Numbered from the stretch's first letter, positions 29,444 through 39,531 are shown. The stretch is 64,000 nucleotides of DNA from Microbulbifer rhizosphaerae (GCF_014191725.1 NZ_JACHWZ010000001.1:248001-312000); one strand, 5' to 3'. Notes: generated by a model from the sequence alone, not told the origin. A program made the numbers and translations.

Positions 29444-29701
29444 AGGCTCCTGGGACCGCGGAGCTATTTACCTCGAAGCGCTGAAGGCTCCAGCTCCGCA
29501 AGCGGGCCAAAGGCCCGCCAATCCCCGGGAACGCCGAGCCCCAGCTCGGCAACGGGCCGCAGGCCCGAAGGTTTATTTAAACTCCGTCATACCGGCGAAT
29601 GCCGGTATCCAGAATTCCCCGAGCGCGATCTGGATTCCGCCTTGCGCCGGAATGACGACACAAGGAAATTCTTCAGGAGCGGCATTGGACCGCGGTAAAA
29701 A
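29444..29701. repeat. Repeat cluster between secA and argJ (families C and E)
   Basis: Two family C units (GGAGCT...AGCTCC-type and GGGAACGCCGAG, CTCGGCAACGGGCCGCAGGCCC, up to 29571) are followed by a family E pair (GTCATACCGGCGAATGCCGG at 29586 and its inverted partner ending GCGCCGGAATGACG at 29656). No gene or terminator is clear. Confidence 0.75.
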
Positions 29702-30919
29702 ATGCCCCAAAACAAACTCCCCCCCCTCGACCTTTATCAAGTGGCCGGCATCCGCCTGGCCGCCGTCCCCGCCAAAATCAAAAACTGGCAACGGGACGAC
29801 CTGCTGCTGATCGAAATCAACGAAGGCGCCGCGGTCTCCGCCACCTTCACCCAAAACGCCTTCTGCGCGGCACCAGTCACCGTGGCCAAAGAGCATCTGC
29901 GCAAGGGCAATATCCGCGCATTGCTGATCAACGCCGGTAACGCCAACGCCGCCACCGGCGAACGCGGCCTGCGCGATGCTCGCGCCTGCTGCGCGGCAGT
30001 GGCCGACTCAATGAATATCGATGCGGAACAGGTACTGCCATTCAGCACCGGCGTTATCGGCGAACACCTGCCGCTGCAAAAAATCCTGGATGCCATTCCC
30101 GGCGCCGCGGCAAAGCTGCAGGTGGATAACTGGCAGCAGGCCGCCAAAGCCATTATGACCACGGACACAGTCGCCAAGGCTGCCAGTCGCACCGTGGAAA
30201 TTGCGGGAGAGCAAATCCGGGTTGTGGGCATCGCCAAGGGCGCTGGCATGATCCAGCCCAATATGGCCACCATGCTCGCCTATGTGGCGACGGACGCGGC
30301 CGTGCCGCAACCGCTGGTGGATGAACTGGTGAAGGAAGCGGTGGCAGCCTCCTTCAACCGCATCAGCATCGACGGCGACACCTCCACCAATGACGCCTGC
30401 GTATTGATCGCCAGTGGCACCACAGGCCCGCAGATCGGCGATGTCAGGAGCGCGGAGTACCAACAGCTGAAGGCCGCAATTGTCGAAGTGCATATCGAAC
30501 TGGCCCAGGCTGTAGTGCGCGACGGCGAGGGCGCCACCAAGTTTGTCACCGTCGAGGTAACCGGAGCGGCCTCCAGCGAAGAGGCGTTGAAGGTCGCCTT
30601 TGAGGTGGGTGAATCTCCACTGGTCAAAACCGCCCTTTACGCCTCGGACCCCAACTGGGGCCGCCTGGTAATGGCCATCGGCAATGCGGGCCTGGATCAG
30701 TTGGATACAGAGAAGGTCAATATCTACTTGGACGAGGTGCAGGTGGTAGAGGCCGGCGGCCGCGCAACCGATTACACGGAAGAAGCCGGACAGAAGGTTT
30801 TCAGCCTGCCGGAATTCACCATCACCGTCGACCTGGGCCGCGGTGATTGCCGCGAGCATATCTGGACCTGCGACTTCTCCCACGAATATGTCACCATCAA
30901 TGCCGAATACCGGACCTAA
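29702..30919 (+). CDS. argJ: ArgJ, glutamate N-acetyltransferase (arginine biosynthesis)
   Basis: 405 residues. An N-terminal-nucleophile hydrolase that cleaves itself before the threonine of the motif KGAGMIQPNMATML (Thr190), giving alpha and beta chains. It recycles the acetyl group from N-acetylornithine to glutamate. TFTQNAFCAAPV, LINAGNANAATG and SDPNWGRLVMAIGNAG are other family blocks. Whether it also uses acetyl-CoA (bifunctional) cannot be told here. The mutT start follows after ten bases. Confidence 0.95.
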   Translation: MPQNKLPPLDLYQVAGIRLAAVPAKIKNWQRDDLLLIEINEGAAVSATFTQNAFCAAPVTVAKEHLRKGNIRALLINAGNANAATGERGLRDARACCAAVADSMNIDAEQVLPFSTGVIGEHLPLQKILDAIPGAAAKLQVDNWQQAAKAIMTTDTVAKAASRTVEIAGEQIRVVGIAKGAGMIQPNMATMLAYVATDAAVPQPLVDELVKEAVAASFNRISIDGDTSTNDACVLIASGTTGPQIGDVRSAEYQQLKAAIVEVHIELAQAVVRDGEGATKFVTVEVTGAASSEEALKVAFEVGESPLVKTALYASDPNWGRLVMAIGNAGLDQLDTEKVNIYLDEVQVVEAGGRATDYTEEAGQKVFSLPEFTITVDLGRGDCREHIWTCDFSHEYVTINAEYRT

Positions 30920-30929
30920 GGTGCATCCG

Positions 30930-31334
30930 ATGGGAAAGGTTGTTCACGTCGCCGTAGGCGTAGTCCTGCGCGAGGACGGCAAAATCCTGATCGCCCGCCG
31001 TCCGGAGCACTTGCATATGGGCGGCCGCTGGGAATTTCCCGGCGGCAAGGTGGAAGCGGGTGAAAAGGTACAGGAAGCGCTCGCCCGGGAACTGCGCGAG
31101 GAAGTGGCCATCGAGATCCAGACCCTGGCGCCACTGACGGAAATCCGCCACGACTACCCGGAAAAAACCGTGCTGCTGGACACCTGGTGGGTCACAGAGT
31201 TTACCGGCGAAGCCCACGGCCTGGAGGGCCAGGAAACAGCCTGGGTAACTGCCGGCGAACTAAACGACTATCAGTTCCCCGAAGCCAACGAAGCCATTAT
31301 CGAAGCCATCCAACTGGCTAAATCCCGCCGGTAG
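30930..31334 (+). CDS. mutT: MutT-type Nudix hydrolase (8-oxo-dGTP diphosphatase)
   Basis: 134 residues. The full Nudix box is present: GGKVEAGEKVQEALARELREEV (GX5EX7REUXEEXGU pattern with V in the last part). WEFPGG before it is typical of MutT, which removes 8-oxo-dGTP from the nucleotide pool. The argJ-mutT order is common in gammaproteobacteria. ATG 30930 follows AAGG at 30918-30921; a GTG at 30921 is possible. Confidence 0.92.
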   Translation: MGKVVHVAVGVVLREDGKILIARRPEHLHMGGRWEFPGGKVEAGEKVQEALARELREEVAIEIQTLAPLTEIRHDYPEKTVLLDTWWVTEFTGEAHGLEGQETAWVTAGELNDYQFPEANEAIIEAIQLAKSRR

Positions 31335-31400
31335 GAGCCTGCTTGCAGGCGAACCCTGGGAACGCCGAGCTCCAGCTCGGCAACGGGCCGCAGGCCCGCT
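31331..31400. repeat. Family B unit followed by family C unit
   Basis: GTAGGAGCCTGCTTGCAGGCGAA in pieces, then GGGAACGCCGAGCTCCAGC and GGGCCGCAGGCCCG. The first bases overlap the mutT stop codon. Confidence 0.75.
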
Positions 31401-31428
31401 CTCCTTATACCCATCCCCAAGCAGGCCA

Positions 31429-31461
31429 TTGACATATCCTGCTGCGTACATACACTGTATG
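31429..31461 (+). promoter_or_regulatory. brnTA promoter with overlapping palindromic operator
   Basis: TTGACA (31429-31434), 16 bases, TACACT (31451-31456). The -10 lies inside ACATACACTGTATGT, a palindrome of the kind BrnA-type antitoxins use for autorepression. It sits just before the brnT ATG. Confidence 0.6.
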
Positions 31462-31462
31462 T

Positions 31463-31746
31463 ATGATTGACTTCGAATGGGACTCAAAGAAAGCCGCGTC
31501 AAACCTAAAGAAGCACGACGTTTCGTTTGAAGAGGCCCAGTCTGTCTTCTATGACGAATTTGCTCTACAGTTCTTTGATGAAGAGAGCTCTGCGAAGAAG
31601 ATCGTTTCCTGATGCTCGGCATGAGCAGCGAGGCCAGGTTACTCCTGGTTTGTCACTGTGAGCGAGACAGAGGTAATGTCATTCGTATTATTTCTGCCCG
31701 TAAAGCTACCCGGTCTGAGCGGAAATTTTATCCCGGAGGTAATTAG
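31463..31746 (+). pseudogene. brnT: BrnT ribonuclease toxin, inactivated by a one-base deletion
   Basis: The start gives MIDFEWDSKKAASNLKKHD and EEAQSVFYDEFA, the BrnT N-terminus. The frame stops after 49 residues. In the next frame, after GCGAAGAAGATCG near 31589, the rest of BrnT continues intact: DRFLMLGMSSEARLLLV, CHCERDRGNVIRIISARKA, TRSERKFYPGGN, stop 31744-31746. Restoring one G (GCGGAAGAAGAT) would repair it. The antitoxin gene follows directly. Confidence 0.85.
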
Positions 31747-31747
31747 C

Positions 31748-31972
31748 ATGAAGAAAGAATACGATCTCGCATCGATGAAAAGCCGCAAAAATCCCTACGC
31801 GAGCAAGCTCAAAAAGTCCGTGACCATTCGCATGGGCGAGGATGTTATCGACTACTTTAAAAACATGTCCGAAGAAACAGGCATTCCCTACCAAAGCCTG
31901 ATCAACCTGTACCTCAGGGACTGCGTGGCACATCATCGGAAAGTCGACCTTAAATGGCGGGAGTCCCGCTGA
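31748..31972 (+). CDS. brnA: BrnA-type antitoxin
   Basis: 74 residues. MKKEYDLASMKSRKNPYASK then KKSVTIRMGEDVIDYFKNM, the ribbon-helix-helix C-terminal half typical of BrnA. It normally binds and neutralises BrnT and represses the operon. It begins one base after the end of the toxin frame, preceded by GGAGG in the toxin tail. It is intact although the toxin is broken. Confidence 0.85.
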   Translation: MKKEYDLASMKSRKNPYASKLKKSVTIRMGEDVIDYFKNMSEETGIPYQSLINLYLRDCVAHHRKVDLKWRESR

Positions 31973-32011
31973 CTGAACATCAGCTTCCACACATGCGGTA
32001 GAAAAAAACCA

Positions 32012-32131
32012 TGTAGGAGCGGCCCATGGCCGCGATCAAACTATCCGAATTCCACTTGGTTCCGGTTTAAGCGGCGCACTACCCGATAACGCTCCCTCTC
32101 CCCTTGGGGAGAGGGTCGGGGAGAGGGGCCC
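32012..32131. repeat. Family F half unit and family G palindrome
   Basis: TGTAGGAGCGGCCCATGGCC then GCGATC (32012-32037), and a CT/GA-rich palindrome CCTCTCCCCTTGGGGAGAGG at 32095-32114 followed by GGGGAGAGGGG. The latter recurs at 53461-53502 and in dnaE2. It lies after both converging genes and could act as a weak terminator. Confidence 0.7.
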
Positions 32132-32132
32132 C

Positions 32133-32345
32133 TCAATGCCTGGTATTCTTGGAAGAATCCAACTCATCACTCAGCAGATCGTCGTACACCGACTCTCCCG
32201 GAATCTTGTGCCCCTCACTGGCCCACTCCCCTAAATCGATCAACTTGCAGCGCTCACTGCAAAAAGGCCGGTAGGGAAATTTGTGGCTCCACTCGATGGG
32301 CTTTTTGCAGGTGGGGCAGTTAAGGGTAGGTGTTTCTTTAGCCAT
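32133..32345 (-). CDS. yacG: YacG, DNA gyrase inhibitor / zinc-ribbon protein
   Basis: 70 residues. Four-cysteine zinc site [10 protein letters not shown] and [16 protein letters not shown], the YacG signature; it binds GyrB and inhibits gyrase. ATG at 32345 rather than the one at 32357, which would overlap coaE; GAAGAG precedes. The order pilD-coaE-yacG is widespread. Confidence 0.93.
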   Translation of the reverse strand: MAKETPTLNCPTCKKPIEWSHKFPYRPFCSERCKLIDLGEWASEGHKIPGESVYDDLLSDELDSSKNTRH

Positions 32346-32353
32346 AAAACTCT

Positions 32354-32956
32354 TCAAATACTTTCTTCTGCCATTCGCAGGTACTTCTGGTGCAGCGACT
32401 CGACCTGCGCCTTCAGGCTTGCCAGGTCGCCGGCATTGTCCAGCACATCGTCCGCCCTGACCAGCCGCTCAGACCGCGACAGCTGCGCTCCCATAATCTT
32501 GCGTATCTGCTCCGGATCACTGCGGTCCCGCCCGCTGGCGCGCTCGACCTGCAGCGCCTCCGGCAGATCCACCACACAGATCCTGTCCACCAGTTTAAAC
32601 TGCCCGGACTCGATCAGCAGTGGCGACTCCAGAATCCCGTAGGCGCTGCGGCTGGCCTCCAGCGCCCGCACTATCTCCTCACGAATCAGCGGGTGCAGCA
32701 ACTGCTCCAACCACTCTCGTTCTGCAGTGTTTTCGAACACGATAGCGCGCAGCTGGGCGCGATCCAGCTCGCCGCTCTCCAGCAAAATCCCGGCACCGAA
32801 ATGCGCCGCGATCTGTGCCAGCGCCGGCTGCCCCGGCTGCACCACCACCCGCGCGGCCCAGTCCGCATCCACCACATCGATGCCCAGCTCAGTAAAACAG
32901 GCTGCCGCCGCGGACTTGCCGCTGCCGATACCGCCGGTCAGTCCAACCGTATACAT
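32354..32956 (-). CDS. coaE: CoaE, dephospho-CoA kinase
   Basis: 200 residues. P-loop [14 protein letters not shown] at 6-19, then the CoA-domain [17 protein letters not shown] and PLLIESG. It performs the last step of coenzyme A synthesis. Two TA pairs separate it from pilD, its usual upstream neighbour. Confidence 0.95.
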   Translation of the reverse strand: MYTVGLTGGIGSGKSAAAACFTELGIDVVDADWAARVVVQPGQPALAQIAAHFGAGILLESGELDRAQLRAIVFENTAEREWLEQLLHPLIREEIVRALEASRSAYGILESPLLIESGQFKLVDRICVVDLPEALQVERASGRDRSDPEQIRKIMGAQLSRSERLVRADDVLDNAGDLASLKAQVESLHQKYLRMAEESI

Positions 32957-32972
32957 ACAGGGATGTTCTCCG

Positions 32973-33191
32973 TCAGCGTTCGCGGGACTCCCGCACGGCC
33001 TGCAAAATGTCCTTGGTGGTCACCCCGGTTTTTACTCCTTTGATATCAAAGGGGGAGCCTTTCGGTTTCTGCTGCTTCCTCAGCAGAAAAACCGAGCCAT
33101 CTTTGCGGCGAATACAGACATCCTCTGTTTGGGCCAGAGTCAGCAGCTTGGAAAGATTTTGCCGAGCCTCGGAGTAGGTGAAAACTCTCAT
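32973..33191 (-). CDS. Phd/YefM-like antitoxin
   Basis: 72 residues: MRVFTYSEARQNLSKLLTLA, then a short strand CIRRKDGSVFLLRKQ, the Phd/YefM N-terminal fold. The tail ends in VRESRER. It lies six bases after the PIN toxin gene on the same strand, i.e. toxin first. It likely neutralises that toxin and regulates the pair. Confidence 0.72.
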   Translation of the reverse strand: MRVFTYSEARQNLSKLLTLAQTEDVCIRRKDGSVFLLRKQQKPKGSPFDIKGVKTGVTTKDILQAVRESRER

Positions 33192-33197
33192 GTGATG

Positions 33198-33587
33198 TTA
33201 CTCCAATACCTCAATACCCATTTCAGCAGCGACCTCCCGCATTCGACGATCCAGGGTCATCAAAGGATGTCCATGAGTGTGGGCACACTCCAGAAAATAC
33301 GCATCATAGGCGTAGATGTTGAATTTTAGCGCAATATTCAGCGCGCCAGTGATATCGATGCTCAATAGCCTGATGGGAATTTGCTGCGTAACAGTGTGAA
33401 CAGCAAGAACTTGCTCTGGAGAGAGCTGCCTGCGCCTGCACATCGCAGACAGGGCATTGCCGATTTCAAACGTCAGCACTTCTGGAGCAGAGATATCAGC
33501 TCCAGACGTGTGCTCTACAATGGCTGTTTTCTCAGGCTCTTCCAGAGCTACTGCCAGCACAATACTGGTATCTACGATGATATTCAT
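33198..33587 (-). CDS. PIN-domain toxin, VapC-like
   Basis: 129 residues. PIN acidic residues are visible: D6 in NIIVDTSIVLAVALEEPEK, E in PEVLTFEIGNAL, D in YAYDAYFLECA and D in LMTLDRRM. PIN toxins cut tRNA or rRNA. ATG at 33587 starts the domain normally; upstream starts would add an unconserved tail. Confidence 0.82.
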   Translation of the reverse strand: MNIIVDTSIVLAVALEEPEKTAIVEHTSGADISAPEVLTFEIGNALSAMCRRRQLSPEQVLAVHTVTQQIPIRLLSIDITGALNIALKFNIYAYDAYFLECAHTHGHPLMTLDRRMREVAAEMGIEVLE

Positions 33588-33748
33588 TAGACAATTGTAC
33601 AATTGGTGGGTGACTGAGCAACTGGATTTTATGACCATTTGGTTATGAAGAGTACCGTAGCAGAACAATCTGGCGCCTATTCATCAAGAGGCTTGATGAC
33701 TAAAATGATGTATGATGGCATCAATCCAGAAGCGGGAGAGTTACTGCC

Positions 33749-33949
33749 ATGAGAACCACAGTCACTATCGACGATGCGTTGTACCAGAAAGCGCTGGAGA
33801 TGGCCGATCAAGACATGGACAAGTCAGAATTGTTCAGGGAGGCCATCAAGACCTACATAAGGATACAAGCGGCCAAACGCCTGGCGGCTCTGGGCGGTGC
33901 CGCCCCGGAAATGAAAGATGTGCCACGCCGCCGAGGGACGGCGGCGTGA
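33749..33949 (+). CDS. vapB: VapB-type antitoxin
   Basis: 66 residues: MRTTVTIDDALYQKALEMAD, then KSELFREAIKTYIRIQAAKR, a ribbon-helix-helix DNA-binding antitoxin. The basic tail (RRRGTAA) probably enters the toxin active site. It overlaps vapC by four bases. Confidence 0.85.
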   Translation: MRTTVTIDDALYQKALEMADQDMDKSELFREAIKTYIRIQAAKRLAALGGAAPEMKDVPRRRGTAA

Positions 33950-34323
33950 GCGTACTCGTTGACACCTCGGTGTGGGTGAATCACTTCAGGCGCCGTGACG
34001 ATACCCTGATAACTCTACTTGAGAGCGACCTGGCACTTACGCACCCGATGGTCTCCGTCGAACTTGCCTGCGGCACGCCGCCAGAGCCGCGCCAGCAAAC
34101 GCTCGGCTACATAGGGCTTTTGCGGGCCGCCAATCAGATAAGTCTGACCGAACTGGTCGAATTCATAGAGCGCGAAAAGCTGTACGGGCAGGGCTGTGGT
34201 CTGGTGGACATGGCGCTGCTCGCATCCACCCTGATAACCCCCGGTGCCAGGCTATGGACGCTGGACAAGCGCCTGGCCGACCTGGCGGAGCGGTTTGCCG
34301 TAGCGTACAGCCCGCATCACTGA
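33946..34323 (+). CDS. vapC: VapC PIN-domain toxin
   Basis: 125 residues. PIN residues: D5 in VLVDTSVWVNHFRRRD, E in VSVELACG, D in GCGLVDMALLAS and D in LWTLDKRLADLAE. It starts with GTG overlapping the vapB stop (GTGA), so it is translationally coupled. The pair lies divergently to the other PIN/Phd pair, both interposed between coaE and pilD. Confidence 0.88.
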   Translation: MSVLVDTSVWVNHFRRRDDTLITLLESDLALTHPMVSVELACGTPPEPRQQTLGYIGLLRAANQISLTELVEFIEREKLYGQGCGLVDMALLASTLITPGARLWTLDKRLADLAERFAVAYSPHH

Positions 34324-34338
34324 TCCTCTCCAGGCCCT

Positions 34339-34364
34339 GTGGGAGCCTGCCCTGCAGGCGATGA
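34339..34364. repeat. Family B variant unit
   Basis: TGTGGGAGCCTGCCCTGCAG then GCGATG; matches the copy between ftsA and ftsZ. Confidence 0.65.
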
Positions 34365-34423
34365 GCCGCGGGGCCTCAAAATAACTGAGATACCATCCCA
34401 CAATACTCGGCAGTATTGAAAGG

Positions 34424-35308
34424 TTAATTACCCAAACCGGAAAAGTTCAGATACCAGCCTACGATCTGATCCCCCCAAAGCATAGCAATCCACCCAGCCC
34501 CGGCCAGATAGGGCCCAAATGCAATCGGCAGATTCCGGTCCCGCCCCATCAGCAAACTCCAGCTCAACCCCGCCACAGCTCCCACCGCCGCGGAGAGCAG
34601 AATCACCATCGGCAACATCTGCCAGCCAAACCAGGCACCGATCGCCGCGAGAATCTTGAAATCCCCCGCGCCCATACCCTCCTTGCCCGTGGCCAGCCTG
34701 AACAGATGAAAAACCGACCAGAGCGCCAGGTAACCGGCAATAGCGCCGATCACCGCGTCCTGCAGCGGCACAAACACCTGCCAAATGTTGATCAGCAGCC
34801 CCGCCCACAGCAACGGCAGGGTGATATTGTCCGGCAGCAACTGCTTGTCGAAATCGATACCGGTCAGCGCAATCAACGCCCAGGTAAACCCACAGCCCGC
34901 CAGCGCTTGCCAGGTAAAGCCCAACTGCCAGACCACAATCGCGGTCAGGATTCCGGTAACCAGCTCAATCAGCGGATAGCGCTTGGAAATCGGTGTCCCG
35001 CAGAAAGCGCACTTGCCCCCCAGCATCAGGTAGCTGACCAGCGGCACATTGTGCCAGGGCTTGATCTCCGCATCGCAGTTGGGGCAGTGGGAGTGGGGCA
35101 GTATCAGGTTGAAGCGTTCGGCCAGCTCTTTTTGCTCGCCGGCGTCGGGTGTTGCCTCAAAGTAGCTGTAGAAGTCCCGCTTGTATTCCCGCTCCATCAT
35201 AATGGGTAGGCGGTAGATCACCACATTGAGGAAGCTGCCCATCAGCAGGCCCAAAATAAAAGCGCTGCCTAGAAGCAGCGCCTGATACGAAAGCAGAGTT
35301 TCCAGCAT
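34424..35308 (-). CDS. pilD: PilD, prepilin peptidase / N-methyltransferase
   Basis: 294 residues. N-terminal zinc site CPNCDAEIKPWHNVPLVSY and CAFCGTPIS, GSFLNVVIYRLP, about eight membrane helices, and the catalytic aspartates in LTGIDFDKQLLPD and the GMGAGDFKILAAIGAW (GxGD) motif. It cleaves and methylates type IV prepilins such as PilA at 39088. Six bases after pilC. Confidence 0.96.
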   Translation of the reverse strand: MLETLLSYQALLLGSAFILGLLMGSFLNVVIYRLPIMMEREYKRDFYSYFEATPDAGEQKELAERFNLILPHSHCPNCDAEIKPWHNVPLVSYLMLGGKCAFCGTPISKRYPLIELVTGILTAIVVWQLGFTWQALAGCGFTWALIALTGIDFDKQLLPDNITLPLLWAGLLINIWQVFVPLQDAVIGAIAGYLALWSVFHLFRLATGKEGMGAGDFKILAAIGAWFGWQMLPMVILLSAAVGAVAGLSWSLLMGRDRNLPIAFGPYLAGAGWIAMLWGDQIVGWYLNFSGLGN

Positions 35309-35314
35309 ATCGGA

Positions 35315-36526
35315 TTACACAACCTGGCCCAGTTGGAAGATTGGCAGGTACATGGCAATCATCAAACCGCCGACCAGAATGCCCAACACGGCCATAATCA
35401 TTGGTTCCAACAGGGTGGTGAGGTTGTCCACCATATTGTCCACCGCCTCTTCGTAAAAGTCGGCGGCTTTGGCCAGCATTTCGTCTAGCGCGCCAGATTC
35501 CTCGCCGATTGCCGCCATCTGTACCAGCATAGTTGGGTAGAGACCGGAAGCGCGCATAGCGCCATTGAGTGGGATGCCGGTGGCCACAGAATCGCGGATT
35601 TTTAAGGTGGCTTGTTCGTAGAGACTATTGCCGGTAGCACCAGCAACGGACTTCAGTGCATCAATTAGCGGTACACCGGCGGCAAAGGTGGTAGACAGAG
35701 TGCGCGCGAAGCGAGCAGCAATAGAATTGTAGGTAATAATCCCCAAGATTGGCAGTTTCAGTATCAGGCGATCAAAAAATTCAGCCACCTTCTTGTTGCG
35801 TTTTTTTAATTCAATAGTACCGCCGATACCGATAACTACTACCAGCAGGGCATAGAACCAATTAGCCTGCATCCACTCTGACATTCCCACTACCATCTGG
35901 GTGAATGCGGGCAGATCGGCGCCAAAACTGGAAAAGGTCTCTGCAAACTGGGGCACCACCTTGATCAGCAGAATAGAGGTAACCACTATGGCTACCACGA
36001 ATACAGCGATAGGATAGGTCATGGCTTTCTTGATTTTAGCTTTGAGGGCTTCGGTCTTCTCCTTATAGGTGGCGATGCGATCCAGCATGGTTTCCAGCGC
36101 ACCGGATTGCTCACCGGAAGCCACCAAGTTGCAAAACAGGTTGTCAAAGTACAACGGATGCTTGCGCAACGCATCAGCAAAGGCGGTGCCTGAGGCTACG
36201 TCGTCTCGGATCTTCAGGATCAGTTCCTTTACGCCCTGGTTGTCCAGGCCGTCGGCCACGATTTCAAAGCTCTGTACCAGCGGCACCCCGGCCTTCATCA
36301 TAGTGGCCATCTGACGGGTAAACAGAGCGATATCCGCAGGCTTGACTTTCTTGTTGCCACCGAATAGTGGCTTGGGTTTTTTCTGCACCCGGTTGGCGAT
36401 AATTCCCTGGCGGCGCAACTGCGCCTTTATCAGCGCCGGACTGGTACCGTTGATCTCTCCCTCGACCTTATTGCCCTTGGTGTCCACGCCCTTGTAGACA
36501 TAAGCGATTGCAGCGGCATTGGCCAT
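35315..36526 (-). CDS. pilC: PilC, type IV pilus platform protein
   Basis: 403 residues. Two GspF/PilC cytoplasmic helical domains (from FTRQMATMMKAGVPLVQSFE and ARFARTLSTTFAAGVPLIDA) and three membrane helices, the last near the C-terminus (MIMAVLGILVGGLMIAMYLP). It is the inner-membrane base turned by PilB. A 254-base repeat block separates it from pilB. Confidence 0.96.
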   Translation of the reverse strand: MANAAAIAYVYKGVDTKGNKVEGEINGTSPALIKAQLRRQGIIANRVQKKPKPLFGGNKKVKPADIALFTRQMATMMKAGVPLVQSFEIVADGLDNQGVKELILKIRDDVASGTAFADALRKHPLYFDNLFCNLVASGEQSGALETMLDRIATYKEKTEALKAKIKKAMTYPIAVFVVAIVVTSILLIKVVPQFAETFSSFGADLPAFTQMVVGMSEWMQANWFYALLVVVIGIGGTIELKKRNKKVAEFFDRLILKLPILGIITYNSIAARFARTLSTTFAAGVPLIDALKSVAGATGNSLYEQATLKIRDSVATGIPLNGAMRASGLYPTMLVQMAAIGEESGALDEMLAKAADFYEEAVDNMVDNLTTLLEPMIMAVLGILVGGLMIAMYLPIFQLGQVV

Positions 36527-36573
36527 GATTGTTGTTCCCGTCTTTTGTTATTACTTCGACCGCTTGTCGAACC

Positions 36574-36643
36574 GTAGGATGGGCGAAGCGCAGCGTGCCC
36601 ATCACCATAGATTGATGGGCACGCTGCGCTTTGCCCATCCTAC
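36574..36643. repeat. Inverted repeat, family D
   Basis: GTAGGATGGGCGAAGCGCAG, CGTGCCCATC and its near-perfect reverse complement form a 30-bp stem with a ten-base loop. A single unit starts ftsQ at 20491. Confidence 0.85.
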
Positions 36644-36672
36644 AATCTGTCCATGCATTTGTGGGTATGCCC

Positions 36673-36746
36673 CCTGGGAACGCCGAGCTCCAGCTCGGCT
36701 TGGGCCGTAGGCCCGCGATCGCGGCCAATGGCCGCTCCTACAGGGG
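36673..36746. repeat. Family C and family F units in tandem
   Basis: GGGAACGCCGAGCTCCAGC, then GCGATCGCGGCCAATGGCCG and CTCCTACA. Together with family D this fills the gap between pilC and pilB. Confidence 0.7.
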
Positions 36747-36780
36747 CAGGTACAAATTTCAAACTGCGCTCCAGGACCCT

Positions 36781-38493
36781 CTAGTCCTTGGTAACCCGGT
36801 TCGCCTCCTCCAGGCTGGTTACACCCATAACCACCTTGCGCAAAGCCGAGGTACGCAGGTTATTGAAGCCCTCTTTGCGCGCCTGGTCCGCAATCTGAAT
36901 CGAGTTGCCGCCCTCCATTATAATTCTGGAGATACCATCGGTGATGCGAACCACTTCATACACGCCCACACGGCCTTTGTAGCCTTTGGAGCAGTGCTCA
37001 CAGCCAACGGGCTGAAACAGCTTCCACTCATTCTCCGGGATTTTGACCGTATGAAATCCCTCCTCCTTGAGTACTTCCGGCGGCAGCGTAACAGGCTTTT
37101 TGCACTCGTTGCACAACCGCCGTGCCAGGCGCTGAGCGATAATCACGCTTACCGAGGTGGCGATATTAAAGGTGGGAACCCCCATATTCATCAGGCGGGT
37201 CAGGGTCTCCGGGGCGGAGTTAGTATGCAGGGTGGAAAGCACCAAGTGGCCGGTTTGTGCCGCCTTGATGGCAATCTCGGCGGTCGTCAGGTCGCGAATC
37301 TCCCCCACCATCACGATATCCGGGTCCTGGCGCAGGAAGGAGCGCAGCGCTTCGGCAAAGTCCAGCCCCACCTTCGGGTGTACATTCACCTGGTTGATCC
37401 CCTCCAGGTTGATCTCCACCGGGTCCTCCGCGGTAGAAATATTGCGCTCAGGGGTATTAAGGATATTCAGGCCTGTATACAGTGAGACTGTCTTACCCGA
37501 ACCGGTGGGCCCGGTTACTAGGATCATGCCTTGGGGTTGGGCCAAGGCGTCCATATAGATCTTCTTCTGCGCGTCCTCATAACCCAGGGCGTCGATACCC
37601 AGTTTCGCAGAGGAAGGGTCGAGAATCCGCAGCACAATCTTCTCACCCCACAGGGTAGGCAGACTGTTGACCCGGAAATCGATGGCCTTGGTCTTGGATA
37701 GCTTCATCTTGATACGGCCATCCTGGGGAACGCGCCGCTCGGAGATATCCATTTTGGACATTACTTTCAGGCGCGCGGAAATACGCGTGGCCAACTGGAT
37801 TGGGGGCTTGGCCACTTCGTGCAGCACCCCATCGGTACGCAGACGTACCCGATAGCTTTTTTCATATGGTTCGAAGTGAATATCCGAGGCGCCGGTACGG
37901 ATAGCGTCCAGCAGGACCTTGTTTACGAAACGTACTACCGGTGCTTCGTCACCACCGGGGTCGCCATCGTCCTTCGGTTCCGAGTCCGCGCCGTCGCCCA
38001 CATCCAGGGCATCCAGCTCATCGTCATCCATGCCCGCCAGGCCACCGCCGATATCGCTGTTGGAGAGGAAGCTCTCAATGGCCTTGGCCAGCTTGTCCGC
38101 CTCCACCAGCACCGCATCGGTATTCAGCCCGGTATTGAAGTTGATTTCGTCCAGCCCCGAGAGGTTGGTGGGATCCGCCACCGCCACAAACAGGCGGTTG
38201 CCGCGCTTATACAGGGGGAGGGCAAAGTGCTTGCTGATCAATTTTTCATCGACCAGATTTTTGGGTATCAGGTCGAAGTTATAGGCGCCCAGGTCGAATA
38301 GTGGCGAGCCGAAGGCCATGGAAGCCACCTTGGCCAGCTCGCGGCTCTTTACCAGCTTGGCTTCCACCGCATGCTGGGCAAAGGTCTGGTTCTCCCGCCG
38401 CGCCGCTTTGGTGGCGGAGACGGCAGTGGCCTCGTCAAGAACCTGGTCGGCCACCAGCCGCTTGGCCAGGCCGGAGAGTTGGGTAACGCTCAT
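36781..38493 (-). CDS. pilB: PilB, type IV pilus extension ATPase
   Basis: 570 residues. N-terminal MshEN-type domain, then the motor: Walker A GPTGSGKTVSLYTGLN near 330, Asp box, Walker B VMVGEIRDLTTAEIA, His box TGHLVLSTLHTNSAPE, and the tetracysteine zinc site CNECKKPV and CEHCSKGY. It powers pilus extension at the inner membrane. Confidence 0.97.
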   Translation of the reverse strand: MSVTQLSGLAKRLVADQVLDEATAVSATKAARRENQTFAQHAVEAKLVKSRELAKVASMAFGSPLFDLGAYNFDLIPKNLVDEKLISKHFALPLYKRGNRLFVAVADPTNLSGLDEINFNTGLNTDAVLVEADKLAKAIESFLSNSDIGGGLAGMDDDELDALDVGDGADSEPKDDGDPGGDEAPVVRFVNKVLLDAIRTGASDIHFEPYEKSYRVRLRTDGVLHEVAKPPIQLATRISARLKVMSKMDISERRVPQDGRIKMKLSKTKAIDFRVNSLPTLWGEKIVLRILDPSSAKLGIDALGYEDAQKKIYMDALAQPQGMILVTGPTGSGKTVSLYTGLNILNTPERNISTAEDPVEINLEGINQVNVHPKVGLDFAEALRSFLRQDPDIVMVGEIRDLTTAEIAIKAAQTGHLVLSTLHTNSAPETLTRLMNMGVPTFNIATSVSVIIAQRLARRLCNECKKPVTLPPEVLKEEGFHTVKIPENEWKLFQPVGCEHCSKGYKGRVGVYEVVRITDGISRIIMEGGNSIQIADQARKEGFNNLRTSALRKVVMGVTSLEEANRVTKD

Positions 38494-39486
<993 letters not shown>

Positions 39487-39531
39487 TATTTGCCCAGCGC
39501 GCCTGACTCTTTCGGTTCGGCGTGCTTGACA

